DNA of 64,000 bases from Saururus chinensis (taxonomy: Eukaryota > Streptophyta > Magnoliopsida > Piperales > Saururaceae): contig CP141150.1 of assembly GCA_035235625.1 (NCBI GenBank), positions 32,256,756 to 32,320,755 of the forward strand, given 5' to 3'. A program made the translations under genes and the position numbers. Under the pieces are notes generated by a model. The model saw nothing but the letters and a program-made list of their open reading frames with translations, did not search any database and had not been told where the DNA came from. Shown here piece by piece: positions 13,541-24,445 of the stretch. Position 1 is the first letter of the stretch, and the number at the start of each line of letters is the position of its first letter.

Positions 13541-14116
13541 CTGGGGATTTTTTTTAAAAATAAAATGTAATATTAGCGTCGCTTAAAAAGCATCGCTATT
13601 TTTACTTTTGATTTAATTAATATTATAAATTTAATTTAATTTTGAATTTTTTAAATATTTTTATCTTTTTAGCGACGCTTTCACTGTACGTCGCTATTAA
13701 GTTGTTTTTTATTATTTTTTAATTGTTTTCCCTATTAGCGACGTAGACATAAGTGTCGCTAATAAGTCCTTATTAGCGACGCTTAAGTATACTTCGCTAA
13801 TAATTTATTATTTTAAATTTTTTTAAAAAATTGGTTATCTTTTAGCGACGTAAAACAAGCGTCGCTAATAGGTTATCATTAGTGACGTTAAGGAATATAC
13901 GTCGCTAATAAGATATTATTAGCGACGTATAGTATATGTCGCTAATATGCCTTAATAGCGACGTTGTTTGTATACGTTGCTAATTGATAGTAGCGACGGG
14001 ACTTTTTTCGACATTTGTAGCGATGTTTATTATATGTCGCTAATAGGCATTAGCGACGCTTAGGGGACTATTAGCAAAGCATAAATGCGTCGCTAGTAGT
14101 ATTTTTTGTTGTAGTG

Positions 14117-14345
14117 TGAGGTATATTAAGGGTAATTAAAGACTGCTCTCTATTTTGGTGGGATTATAGGGTCATGTAGATTCAGATCACTACTAGATAT
14201 GTACTTACATTGGCTGGTGGTGCTATCCATTAGCAATCTTAGCTGTAGAAGATGATGATGTTATCTTCCTCAAAGGCAGAGTATATTACAACCACAAAGG
14301 CATGCAAGGTTATGATTTGGTTGAAGTATTTTTTGAAAAAAAGAG
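14117..14345 (+). pseudogene. Copia RNase H remnant, continuation of the split pol
   Basis: After the CACTA element the pol frame resumes at the TGA duplication with a RYIKG-like RNase H stretch. It continues through an AEYI-type segment (SSKAEYITTTKA, near 14,270) and ends close to the hAT-type terminus at 14,361. It belongs to the same element as 9,541-11,614. Several stops are present. Confidence 0.8.
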
Positions 14346-14360
14346 AAGGGTACATGTTGG

Positions 14361-14545
14361 TAGGGGTGCTAATGAGCCGAGTCGAGTTTTTGCCTCATGC
14401 AGCTCAAACTCGAAGTTGAAATACTTGGCTCGAACTCGACTCGAGGCTCGAACGAGCTCGAGGTTACTATCTCGAACTCATTCCATTACAATGGAAAGCC
14501 TAGCTCAAATTGAGCTCGATTAGTATATAAAAATAAACCTAATTT
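14361..14545. mobile_element. Terminus of a hAT-type non-autonomous element
   Basis: The stretch begins TAGGGGTGCTAATGAGCC, matching the terminal inverted repeat at 33,780. It continues with CTCGAACTCGA-rich subterminal sequence and the AATTGAGCTCGAT...ATATAAAAATAAAC block shared with 33,960-34,005. The opposite end was not located. Confidence 0.6.
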
Positions 14546-14840
14546 AGAATTCAAATTTTCAAACCAACATTGTATAAACAAATCTTGCTCATAGACTGAG
14601 GTAATCACAAATATTTGAGTTTTTGTTAAAGTGTCAACAATAAATCACATTAATAAGACTATTACTGTTGATATTAAATCAGATACATAGACACATGTGG
14701 AGGGAGAGGCCTTCACAGGCAGAGTTTTCTCAACTACAAAAATAATCCACAATTATATATAGTATTTAAGGAAAGATTATATCAGATATGCCACATTGCC
14801 TTGTTAATTTTAATAACCCTTTTTACTGGCTTAATGTTCC

Positions 14841-15315
14841 TTATACGACCAATACAAATAAAATTAGACCATCAACAACAAGAAATCCATACCTTGGTGC
14901 CAATGAAGGCTTCATAAAGTAGTAATATGTTGATAGGGTTTGATGCATTACATAGTTTCCAGTGTATTTGGATGACCTTGCAAGATATATGACTGCTACC
15001 AACAGAGGTAGAAGTATGCAAACACCAACTATTCTAAGCAGAAGTAATCCACCAGATGACCCATCTATGTTTAGCAAGAACTAAGGAAGGGCTATTCCCA
15101 TTTGAAGGCCCTTAGATACAAGCATACAAGTTACCACTGCACTACATGAAGATTATTGCATCACGTGGTTCAAAAATAAATCCTAAATTACATGTCTTCC
15201 ATTTGGATGGCCATATTTTTCAAAATTTCCATGTGAAATCGGATCTGTGAGGGCTTGATAGGCCTTTGATATAAACTCAACCAAGTATTTGTGCGCCTCT
15301 AGATGTCTTGAAATT
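14841..15315 (-). pseudogene. Sec63/ERDJ2 (ER J-domain translocon subunit) gene fragment
   Basis: Two exon-like blocks on the minus strand match plant Sec63 (ERDJ2), a J-domain membrane protein of the ER Sec translocon. The first (about 15,215-15,310) reads [14 protein letters not shown] then [10 protein letters not shown], the end of the J domain. The second (about 14,890-15,110) reads GLQMGIALP, a stop codon, then [11 protein letters not shown], a transmembrane segment ([18 protein letters not shown]) and [21 protein letters not shown] short intron-like gap with a plausible acceptor separates them, and a GT donor follows the second, so the copy came from genomic DNA, not from a spliced transcript. 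The rest of the gene is absent and a TAG replaces the expected Gln codon. It lies between hAT sequences, so capture by a transposon is likely. Assignment rests on remembered family sequence. Confidence 0.8.
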
Positions 15316-16160
15316 TAAGCAAAAATACATCACAACAAATGCCCTAATAAGACTTTTGAGTTAAAGAAACATCTAGAATAAAGCAATGTTATATTTAGAT
15401 CATTAATGAGCAACTGATGATTAATCCGTCATGTTATGTTACAACTTGTAATAGCCAAAGAATATGTGCAAGCCTATTTCAATGTGGTTTCCACGCTTGT
15501 ACAGTTGTACATGCATAATATTTGATTGTAAGATAATAGATTGTTCAATATTTACTTACAAATATGAAATAATAGACTATAGACTGGATTGTAATATCTA
15601 AGATACATGTACAATATTTACTAACAAATATGAAATACAAAATGTAGACTGAATTCTAAGATAATTGGAGCTGAAATAATTTTAAATAATCATTGTTGAA
15701 CTTGTCTCGGATATGAAGTAAACTTGTCTAAGATCCAAAATGAAGTTAATCTAAGAGTTAGAAATAAACTTGTCTATGATCCAAAATAAACTTGACCAAC
15801 ATCCAAAATAAACTTGTCTATATTTCAAGAAACAGATGTGCAAAATGTTTCCTCAAAAAAAAAAACCTTCTTCAAGACTGCTAGCTCCACAAATATATAG
15901 CCTTCTACATAAAAGGGAAAATAAGGAATCCATATTCAATGAGTTTTGTTTTAATATTAAATATAAAATAAAAGAAATTAAATTATTGTCAAATTGAGCA
16001 TTTAATGTTACCATTAATCTTCAACTCCATTGCCATCAAAATTATATAACAAAAAAGATAGCCACATGTTGAAATAACAAAATTTAAGAGAAATTATCAA
16101 TCGATCATTTAAGTACGAAATAAAAAGAATTAAGAAAAATTATCATTGGAACATATAATT
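15316..16160. other. AT-rich spacer with short degenerate repeats
   Basis: No gene is recognised. Between about 15,695 and 15,840 a roughly 25-bp word like AAACTTGTCTATGATCCAAA recurs about five times in imperfect tandem. Confidence 0.55.
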
Positions 16161-16166
16161 TTACCG

Positions 16167-17543
16167 TCAATCTTCAACTTCATCATCATCTTCAAAATCC
16201 TTGTCATCATAAAATGGTCGCAACCAATCTTGGGTACAAACTAGTGCCTCTATAGTCTCAGATGCTAGGCTACTACGATAATCACTCACAACACGAGACC
16301 CTGTGCTAAAGGCGGATTCAGAAGCTACAATTGAAAGAGGAATATACAAAATGTCTCAAGTCATGTTGGACAAGGTTGGATATGTAATGGACACAGATTT
16401 CCAATAATGTAACACATCAAAAGGTTCTCCATCTGCTTGTACTCGATAATTAGGCTCTTCCATGTATGCATCTAAATCTGACTTCCTAACTCCAAATTGT
16501 TTCTCTTCTTCCATAAACTTGCTAAATTTATCATCATCATTATCACAATTAGCAGCCATGTTTTCTATCAAGTTTAACTAGAAGAGGCACTCGCCCTACA
16601 TGCTTCTCTCTTGACTCTCAATTTATCCTCATAAAAGTCATAAATTTCATTGAATGCCCTCCTTACTTTCTTATATAGTTTCTCCAATATCCTTTTCATT
16701 ACCATAAACTTTGTCCAAAGCAAATCTAACCATTGCCAACTTGTACCTTGGATCCAATATACAAGCAATGCCCAAAATCATATTACATTCATCCCAATAC
16801 ATATCAAACTTTAATTTCATTGCCTCTATCATATCCTTCATATGACCTTGAGTAATTACATAGGTAACATCCAATTTCTTCTTTACTTTATGTAGCATTG
16901 ACAAGAAAAGATTGACAGTAGGGTACTTACTACCCGAAAACACTTCAGTGGCCTTGTAAAAAACCTTCAACAAGTTCTTTATCAGTTCATACTTCATCCA
17001 GTCCTCTTGGGATGGGCACCACTTGTAGTTTTCATCATTGGTAGCATAATGAACAAAAGCTTGTTTAACCTCTTTTGCAGCTTTCAACATCGAGTATGTA
17101 GCATTCCTCCTCGTAGAAACATCTAGACATAAGTCTTTCTTGATAGACAAATTAACTTGTACAAGGGAGGAATCAAAATCCTTCCTTCTGGCAGCTGAGC
17201 TCTTCATATACTTCACTGATTCACAAACATTTTATATCACCCCTTTGATGTGAGTCAACCCAACTTGAACAATTAGATTCAAAATATGAGCACAACATCT
17301 CAAATGGAATACTTTCCCGGGGTCCACATATGATAAGATAATTTATTATTTTAATCTTTTTATTTTTCAAGAAAAAAGTTATTATGCACCAGTTATATAT
17401 TTGAAAGTATGTGCTCAACTCATCATCTAGAGCTCGTATGTTATTGAAATGATCAGATAATTTAAACTCGTCCAACCTGGTTTAACTGGCATTGTGAAGA
17501 TCAGAATCATGAGCATGTATGGCGTGATAGCATTGGCAAACGT
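16167..17543 (-). pseudogene. hAT transposase pseudogene, C-terminal half
   Basis: Minus-strand remnant of an Ac/hobo/Tam3 transposase. From its N-terminal side it shows a WTSLNYL-type segment near 17,490, then RCCAHILNLIVQ near 17,290 in a frame different from the neighbouring open ones. A long open stretch follows (16,671-17,216: RRKDFDSS, LDVSTRRNATYSMLKAA, then the DPRYKLAMV region). The C-terminal hATC dimerisation domain comes next (SDLDAYMEEPNY, then LSIVASESAFSTGSRVV, ending near 16,167). Frames are broken at about 17,220, 16,670, 16,573 and 16,355. The N-terminal BED finger is absent, and a copia LTR abuts the upstream end. Family assignment is firm; activity is excluded. Confidence 0.85.
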
Positions 17544-17751
17544 TGGGCATATTAAGGCAACCTCCTCCAGTGCCACCATGGCAATCCTGGACTCCCCTCT
17601 GCTTGTAATCACCACCGTCCATGTGTCACTACACCCTCTCCCTATGGGAATACACTCTTGTATCTCTTGTGTATTCCCCAATGGAGAATACATACATGTA
17701 TCTATAAACACCTGTATTCTGTGAATGAAATACTGTCTTTGTCTCTTCTCA
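17544..17751 (+). mobile_element. Copia LTR in plus orientation (left member of an inverted pair)
   Basis: This 208-bp LTR ends CTTCTCA. It is directly followed at 17,752 by TGGTATCAGAGG, a primer-binding site for initiator tRNA-Met. It is nearly identical, mostly with C/T or G/A differences, to the reverse complement of 20,688-20,896. The internal region beyond it is coded on the opposite strand, so this LTR points the wrong way for a normal element. The start at TGGGCAT is inferred from the alignment of the two LTRs. Confidence 0.85.
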
Positions 17752-17756
17752 TGGTA

Positions 17757-20359
17757 TCAGAGGAAGGGGAGAAGAAGGAGAGGGAGAAGGGGAGGGGAGA
17801 GAGGGGGGTGGTGAGGGCGGGTGGGGGGAAGGGGTAGGGAGAGGGGGAGGGAGGGGGTGATGGAAATAGGGAGGGGAAGTGTGGTGGGGGAGTGTGATGT
17901 AGGGGGGTGGTCGTGGTAAGGGAACTCATCTTCGCGAAAGCGGACGTGGCGGGAGGTGTAGACGCGATGGGAGATGGGATCGAGGCAGCGGAAGCCTTTG
18001 GTGTTAGGGCAATAACCAAGAAAGATGCAGGGGATGGCACGGGGGGAGAATTTATGAGAGGAGTAGGGGCGGGTCCAGGGGAAGCAGCGATAACCGAAGG
18101 CTTTGAGGTGGGAATAGTCGGGGGATGTGTGGAAGAGGAGTTGGTAGGGGGAGAGGTTTTGTAGGGAGGGAGAGGGTAGGCGGTTGATAAGGTAGATGGC
18201 AGTGCAAGTAGCATCTACCCAATAGGAAAGAGGCATGTGGGCGTGGGAGAGGAGGGCACGGGTAGTTTCTATGATGTGTCAATGTTTTCTTTCGGCAACG
18301 CCATTTTGTTCTAGGGTATGAGGGCAGGAGGTTTGGTGGGAGATGCCATGGGAGGAGAGGTAGGAAGAGAGGTGGTGGTTGAGGTATTCACCGCCATTGT
18401 CGGTGCAGAGGGTGGTGAGGGTGTGGTGGAGGGTCCGTTCGGCCATGACATGGAATAGGCGGAAGCATTCGGTTACATTGGATTTGAGTTTGAGTGGGTA
18501 GAGCCAGGTGTAACGGGAGAAGTCATCGACAAAGATCACATAATAGCGAAAGCCGAGAAAGGAGGGGACCGGAGAGGGACCCTAAACATCCGAGTGGACG
18601 AGTTCAAGAGGTCGGGAGGAGCGTTTCGGGGAGGGTGAGAAGGGGAGTTTGTGCGCTTTACTAGTGAGACAACTATTACAGTCTAAGGATGACATTTTTT
18701 GGATTGAAGGCGACAAAGTAGAAGCAACTAAATTAAACATAGTGGACGACGGATGTCCGAGCCGATGATGCCAAAGGCGGGAGGAGGCACAAGCGAGTAG
18801 GGCGGTGGGAGACGCGGTAAAGGCGGAGGACACTGGATAGACACCATGTTGGCACGGTCCTCGAAAGAGTGTGCGCCGAGAGCTAGTGTCCTGGATTGTA
18901 ACATGAGAGGCATCAAAGGTTAGTGAACAATTATTATCAAGAGCAAGTTTATGAACAGAAAGAAGATTATGAGAGATAGATGGAGTATGTAAGACATTGC
19001 GAAGGGAAAGGGTAGAGGGGCCAAGGTGGAGGGTAGTGTGACCCATGGATGAGACACGTAAAGCCGCCCCGTTCCCGACGTTGACGTGGTTGGACGTCGA
19101 GTGAGGCACATGGAAGGAAAGGTTACCGCGATCCGCTGTCACGTGGTCAGAGGCACCACTATCAAGGAGCCACTCTGTGGGGGTTGCCGAGGAGGAGGCG
19201 CCGGCGGAGAGGGCCAGAGCACCGGAGGGCGAGCCCCCGGGGCCGGAATAGCGCTCCCAACACATTTTGGCGGAGTGGTTGGTCCCACCGCAAATCTGAA
19301 AAGGTGGGCGGGGACCACGACTACGAGGACCGGAGCGCCAACGGCCACGAGTAGAACCACCGCGTGGGCCGGGTGCCCCACGGCCAGCAGGGGTGGGGAG
19401 AAGGCCCCGAGTAGCCCCTCCCCCATATGGGGCAGCAAGTGCAAGGGCTGGGCCCCCGGCAAGGGGGGCAGTGGCATGCCGCTGAGGGGAGCAGGCGGGA
19501 GGCCATAAGGAGAGGTGGGAGGCAGCCCATAGGGGCCAGGGGCGGTGGGGGGAGAGGCCGGAGGTAGGGGCCCATAGTTAGCTAGAAGAGAGGGACGCCA
19601 TGAGTGGAGGGCAGTGAAGGCCGTCGCCGGGGGTAGGCCTACGGTGGGGGCGGCAGGGGCGCGAGAGAGAGTGGCTTCTTCGGCGAGAAGTGTCCAGAGC
19701 TCCGGGAGGGGAATGGTGGCACCGCGAGCACGGAGAGCGGTGGAGAAGACAAAGTACGCACCGGAGAGACCGTTTAGTGTCTTGTGAAAGAGGTCAAGGT
19801 CCGAGATGGGAGCCCCAACGGCGGCAAGTTGATCCTCGTATGCTTTAAGGCCATCGAGATATGCGGTCATAGGGCCATCACCTTGGACGTGGGCGGCAAG
19901 ACGTTCTTTCACATTGAGGATGTGAGCCGGGGAGGTAGAGAGGAATCGATCTTCGGCTGCGGTCCAGAGGGCAGCGGCAGATGCAAGGCCTATGAAGTAG
20001 CCAAGCAAAGAAGGGGAGATGGTGGCACGAACGGCAGTGAGAAGTACCCTATCAATGCAGCGCCATTGGGCGGCGGTAGGGCGGGCAGTGAGGTCGCCAG
20101 TGGCCGGGCACGGGGTGGAGTCATCAAGAAAACCCATGACACCGTAACCCTCAAGGAGGTCGCGAACTTGAATCCGCCAAATGAGGAAGGTGTTGGAGTC
20201 ACAACGTACGGTGACAAGTTGAGGGAGATGAGAGCTGAGGAAGCGAACCACTGTCGGCACGGGAGCAAAGAGGTCATCGAGGGTCGTAGAGGAGGGTGGG
20301 GAAGAGGGGGAGCCCGGGGTGAAACCGGACGTGGTCATGGAGTGGTTAGGTGAGGCCAT
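17757..20359 (-). pseudogene. Ty1/copia gag-protease-integrase, truncated before RT
   Basis: Minus-strand GC-rich copia coding region starting with ATG at 20,359. A 406-codon first frame covers gag (UBN2-type, including LLGYFIGLASAAALW). It is followed, after a frame change, by a CCHC-like knuckle (ICGGTNHSAKMC). The protease DSGASDHVTAD lies near 19,155, GAG-pre-integrase LWHHRLGHPS near 18,775, and the integrase core follows with LVHSDV, CTDNGGEY and HTLEQNGVAERKH, giving all three DDE residues. Stops lie near 18,580 and 18,277, and the frame changes several times. The coding region ends in the integrase C-terminus; RT and RNase H are missing. GC content is far above the surroundings, suggesting a different origin or age. 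The 5' LTR is at 20,688-20,896. Confidence 0.9.
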
Positions 20360-20687
20360 AAGTGGGGATGGGGGAGGCTGTGCGGAGGGGGGGAGAGGCA
20401 GGTCCGGGCGACTGGAAACAGAAAAGGAGGCTTGCTAGAAGGGAGATCTGGGCCGGGGCGAAGGTAAGCTGCCGGCGGGAAGGGAGACCGCACAGGGGGA
20501 GATCAGTGACGGGGAAGAGCACGGGACAGGGGAAGGAGGTTGGCCGGTGAGAGGGACGGCTTGGATAAGGGCGTCAGTCTTTGAGGGAGGGCGCCGGAGA
20601 GGTCGCCGGACGAGAAGGTTTGCCGGCGAACGGAAAACGGTTAAACGGAAAAGGATCAAACCATTAGGCAATAGGGCTTTGATACCA

Positions 20688-20896
20688 TGAGAAGAGACAA
20701 AGACAGTATTTCATTCATAGAATATAGGTGTTTATAGATACATGTATGTATTCTCCATTGGGGAATACACAAGAGATACAAGAGTGTATTCCCTTAGGGA
20801 GAGGGTGTAGTGACACATAGACGGTGGTGATTACAAGCAAAGGGGAGTCCAGGATTGCCATGGTGGCACTGGAGGAGGTTACCTTAATAGGGCACA
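20688..20896 (-). mobile_element. Copia 5' LTR (minus orientation)
   Basis: Read on the minus strand this 209-bp LTR ends CTTCTCA and is followed by TGGTATCAAAGCCC (20,674-20,687), an initiator-Met primer-binding site. It lies about 330 bp upstream of the gag ATG at 20,359 and is therefore the 5' LTR of that element. The flanks of the LTR pair (AACGT at 17,539 and TATAA at 20,897) do not match, so no target duplication frames the pair. Confidence 0.88.
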
Positions 20897-20901
20897 TATA
20901 A

Positions 20902-21450
20902 AAGAAATTATTTTTTAGAAGCTTATCATCAAAATAAAATTGAACGCTTAAGGAAACCCTAAGTCAATTGCTGAAACGAATTTCCTTTACAATTAATCCC
21001 ATCCACAATCTCAAACGAACAAGTTTCAGCCTCAAAACTCAAGAGGGTCCTACCGAGCTATTACATGCGGAAGTAGCGAACCGGGTCCGGCAACCTCCTT
21101 CACCCGTCAATCCGCTACCCTCGACCTTCCGTACCATCTGCCCTTGGTTTCCGTACGGCCTGTACTTTTGCTTTTGGTTGCAAATCGCCGCTTGTCTCGG
21201 TTACCAATTTCAGGCCCTGCACAAAGTCTGATACCCCCACCAAAATAAGAATCTCCTTATTAAGTCATGAGATTCAGTCCTCAGAATGTCTTCCTTACTA
21301 AAAAGGAAACAATTGAGTGGATTGTGTGAATTTGCAAAAGGAAAAAGAGCTAAATAGCTCACAAATGGCATTTATTGCAGACCAATCTAATTTTAACCTG
21401 TGCAATTTGAGCAAAATTGGATAGGATTGTGCAGGTCCAAGCATGAATCA
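20902..21450. other. Spacer and presumed promoter region of the pectinesterase gene
   Basis: No frame resembles a known protein. The stretch runs from the copia LTR to the TATA box of the downstream gene. A moderately GC-rich segment around 21,050-21,230 is unexplained. Confidence 0.45.
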
Positions 21451-21453
21451 CTC

Positions 21454-21462
21454 TATATATAT
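21454..21462 (+). promoter_or_regulatory. TATA box of the pectinesterase gene
   Basis: TATATATAT about 65 bp upstream of the proposed start codon at 21,522, a normal plant TATA-to-ATG distance with a short leader. Confidence 0.6.
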
Positions 21463-21521
21463 GTGTGCACTTGCACCTGCAACCACCTTGTTAGACAACC
21501 CGTTCCAACTTTTGGTAGAAT

Positions 21522-24445
21522 ATGGATCCTGTACAATTTAGATGCAAGAATAAGAGTCTAGGCATTAGGATGCCGCCAGCCGCTGCCGGCGGTGTTATAG
21601 CCCTCATTGTCAGTGTGCTATTTGCCGTCGCCACCGTGGGGGCCGCCCGACGGGCGCCCAAGGGTAGCGAGGCGAGATTGGACCATTGGATCATGCAGAA
21701 TGTGCAGTCCTATGACCTGCGGTCGGAGGAGATCCGATTGGGCATGAACACGGGGCTGTTGCCGGAGCTCAAGGTGGCGCAGAACAAGACTATGATCATC
21801 AGGGTGAGGCAGGACGGCAAGGGGGACTTCAGGACGGTGTCGGATGCGGTGAAGAGCATCCCTAGCGGGAACACTCGCCGGACAATTATAAAGATAGGGA
21901 AGGGAGTGTACAAGGAGAAGGTGAAGGTGGACAAGACGAGGCCTTTTGTGACCTTTTACGGTGAGGCCCAGGCCATGCCCACCATCTCCGCCAGTGGCAC
22001 AGCAGCCGAGTATGGCACCTATGATAGTGCTACGGTGGCAGTGGATTCAAACCACTTCATGGCTGTCAATATCATCTTTGAGGTTGTACATGCACTTAAA
22101 TTAATCTTCTTTGCGTTTGATTTAGTGTTTTTCCATCTAATTGACCAAAGGCCCTTGTGACCAATAACTTACCAAAGCAAAGTGCTACTAGATGGGGTGG
22201 AGCTGGAAATTTTTGCCCCTCTATCTAAAGTACAAAAGCTGCAGCTCCAACTATTAGTAGTAACATGTACAACACCCCAGCCATATCCCATATGAGTAGT
22301 AATCGGCTGGTGAAGCTTTATCAGCATACCTGTTAGATATGTCTGCTGGTGATAGATCATGAAAAATCGACAGCGAGTACACAAACACACCGACTTCACA
22401 CAGTTTGCATCTTTTCATGAAGTTTGTACGATAATACTTGCTATATCAAATTTTCATAATAGACAGTAGCAAAGCTTCACCAACGGGTGCTTCGATTCAC
22501 CAGCTACTCCTGACTCCCATATAATTGCATGATATAGATGATTTTGTAGAGTATATACAACTACATAAATGCTAGGAGGTATGACTCTATATTAACATGG
22601 ATGGAATAAGCATAGCACATACATGGTTATTGGATAGGGAAAATTGGATCCCCCATGTTGTTATGTGAGATTTACCTTCCTTATCTAGTAGAGTGAGACT
22701 TTTGGTGTAGAAAAAATAAAGAATGAATATCATTTTCTCACATGGTATATAGGACTATAACATGAATAAATCAGTCTACAGCACGAAGACTAATGCATGT
22801 TTGGTTCAAACATGACAGAACAGTGCTCCAAAGCCAAAGGATGGCTCTAAAGAGGGTCAGGCTGTGGCATTGAAGATCTCAGGAGACATGGGTGCTTTCT
22901 ACAACTGCAAGTTCTATGGCTTCCAAGACACCCTTTGTGATGCCATCGGCAGGCATTATTTCAGGAACTGCTTCATCCAAGGCTCTCTTGATTTCGTCTT
23001 TGGCGATGGAAGGTCTCTTTATGAGGTAAATTCCTTCTTACCTAAATTTTCAGCCAGTATTGTCACTTGACTGCATAGATGAGCCTACAAAGGCCAATTT
23101 CAGGAAGCGGAGGTCTTGAATTTGACGCTCCACTCCATGGATTATATGTCAACTTACATAGTGTGTATAATGTTTGGACCATCTTATCTAAGAGGTCGGT
23201 GCCCTTATCCCTTTTAGTCAGGTCTTAAGGGCTCCAACCTCATAAATTTTAAAACAAAATCTGATAAGTCCCCGTATATACATGGGTCCCTTATTGTAGT
23301 GCTTCTCTATCTAGTACGTACTTAGACAACTTTACCTCATGTAATAAATATTTAAGGTGGATATTAGACAAGCGGATAAGGTCAAGTTGCTTAAACAGAC
23401 AATTGATCACTTAGGTCAGCCTAATTGTCACTTTTTTGGAAGCATTTTTAATATTCTACTTTGACAATAAGCTCATAATAAAGAATCGTATAAGAGCTCT
23501 TCATCTATCTATGAGATCAATAACACATACAATATTGCACATTAATGCCAGTGACACCGCCCATCTTAAATATCTAAGAATTCACATATGTTCCTTAGGC
23601 TTGGATCAGTGTCAAAGGAGAACATAAATTCTTCCCGTCCCCTAATGGGATCCAACTCTTTTAGGGAGTGTTTACTTTTTAAAGGTTAATTTTTTATGAT
23701 GTGATATTTTACAAAATAATATAACTAACAAAAAATGGTATTTAAAAACTAATGGGTAGCCACACATGCACTTACGGGGCCAAAATAAAGGATAAGGTAT
23801 TCAAGAGGAAAAGAGACATATGGCTTCAACTATAGACAGGGTTGTTCTCTTTTTGTAGAGTGCATGGGAACTTGGAAGAAATTGCTTATTTAATGAAAGT
23901 TTGTTTTGCCAAAATAGAGCTGTGAGCTGCGCTCAGTGGCAAAGGGATTGACGGCCATCACGGCACAAGGCAGAAACAGTGACTCGGACAATGGTGGATT
24001 CTCCTTTGTCAACTGCAAAGTAACAGGGACTGGCAGGGCCTACTTGAGCCGGGCATGGAAGGCAAGCTCAAGAGTGGTGTTTGCAACTACATACTTTGGG
24101 GAGCTGGTTCACGCTAAGGGCTGGGATGACAAAGGCTACAGCAGCCGTGACAAGTATCTCTTCTTCTTCTTCGCATTATAGGACGAATTAATATTGACTA
24201 GAAATAACCAGTGAAGGCATTGATGCATCTTTTTATTGTTTCTGATCACTTGTATCACGTATTTTGGTAATTTTTTTGTTGCCAGGACGGTCTACTATGG
24301 TGAGTATCAGTGCAAAGGGCCAGGTGCTGCCAGAAACGGCAGGGCCAAGTACGCGAAAATACTTACAGCTGATCAGGCCAAGCCATTTATGAGCAAGACA
24401 TACGTTGATGGCAGCTCATGGATTCTTTCAGCACCCAGCTTGTAG
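21522..24445 (+). CDS. Pectinesterase (pectin methylesterase), four exons, intact
   Basis: Proposed exons are 21,522-22,082, 22,819-23,025, 23,918-24,153 and 24,286-24,445, all with GT...AG introns and consistent phase, giving 387 residues. The enzyme removes methyl esters from cell-wall homogalacturonan. A hydrophobic segment at residues 23-42 is a signal peptide or anchor, and there is no long PRO (inhibitor) domain. Family motifs in order are GVYKEKV (128), QAVAL (201), GFQDTLC with Asp224, LDFVFG with Asp245, and YLSRAWK with Arg301 and Trp303. Gln201, Gln223, Asp224, Asp245 and Arg301 are the expected catalytic and substrate-binding positions. The usual YLGRAW has Ser for Gly here. The sequence resembles the plant PME53/PPME1-like group ([20 protein letters not shown]). 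Codon use is GC-rich in exon 1. No frameshift or stop was seen. The start codon choice is the first in-frame ATG; a second at codon 17 is possible. Confidence 0.93.

Larger units (their letters stand above)
11615..14116. mobile_element. Non-autonomous CACTA element, TSD TGA
   Basis: The element opens CACTACAACAAAATG and closes TTTTTTGTTGTAGTG, perfect CACTA-type termini. It is flanked by the 3-bp duplication TGA (11,612-11,614 and 14,117-14,119). Both sides are packed with subterminal copies of the motif TTAGCGACG and its complement CGTCGCTAA, often as facing pairs that can form hairpins. The interior contains a GA-rich tract (12,351-12,536) and a GC-rich C/T-rich block (about 13,060-13,540). 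No transposase is encoded, so movement would depend on an autonomous En/Spm-like partner. It splits the copia pol precisely. Confidence 0.95.

Noticed and set aside
12894-13541. Pro/Ala-rich and Gly/Arg-rich open frames on both strands
   Set aside because: GC-rich DNA has few stops; frames overlap on opposite strands and no motif is recognisable.
11630-14110. Regularly spaced repeats superficially like a CRISPR array
   Set aside because: Repeat spacing and orientation vary, the motifs are only 8-10 bp, and they lie between perfect CACTA termini with TGA duplications.
17427-17711. Minus-strand frame across the copia LTR boundary
   Set aside because: It joins LTR sequence to the hAT remnant; only the hAT-like part is meaningful.
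19784-20353. 189-codon plus-strand frame
   Set aside because: It is the complement of the copia gag frame on the minus strand, which has clear domain matches.
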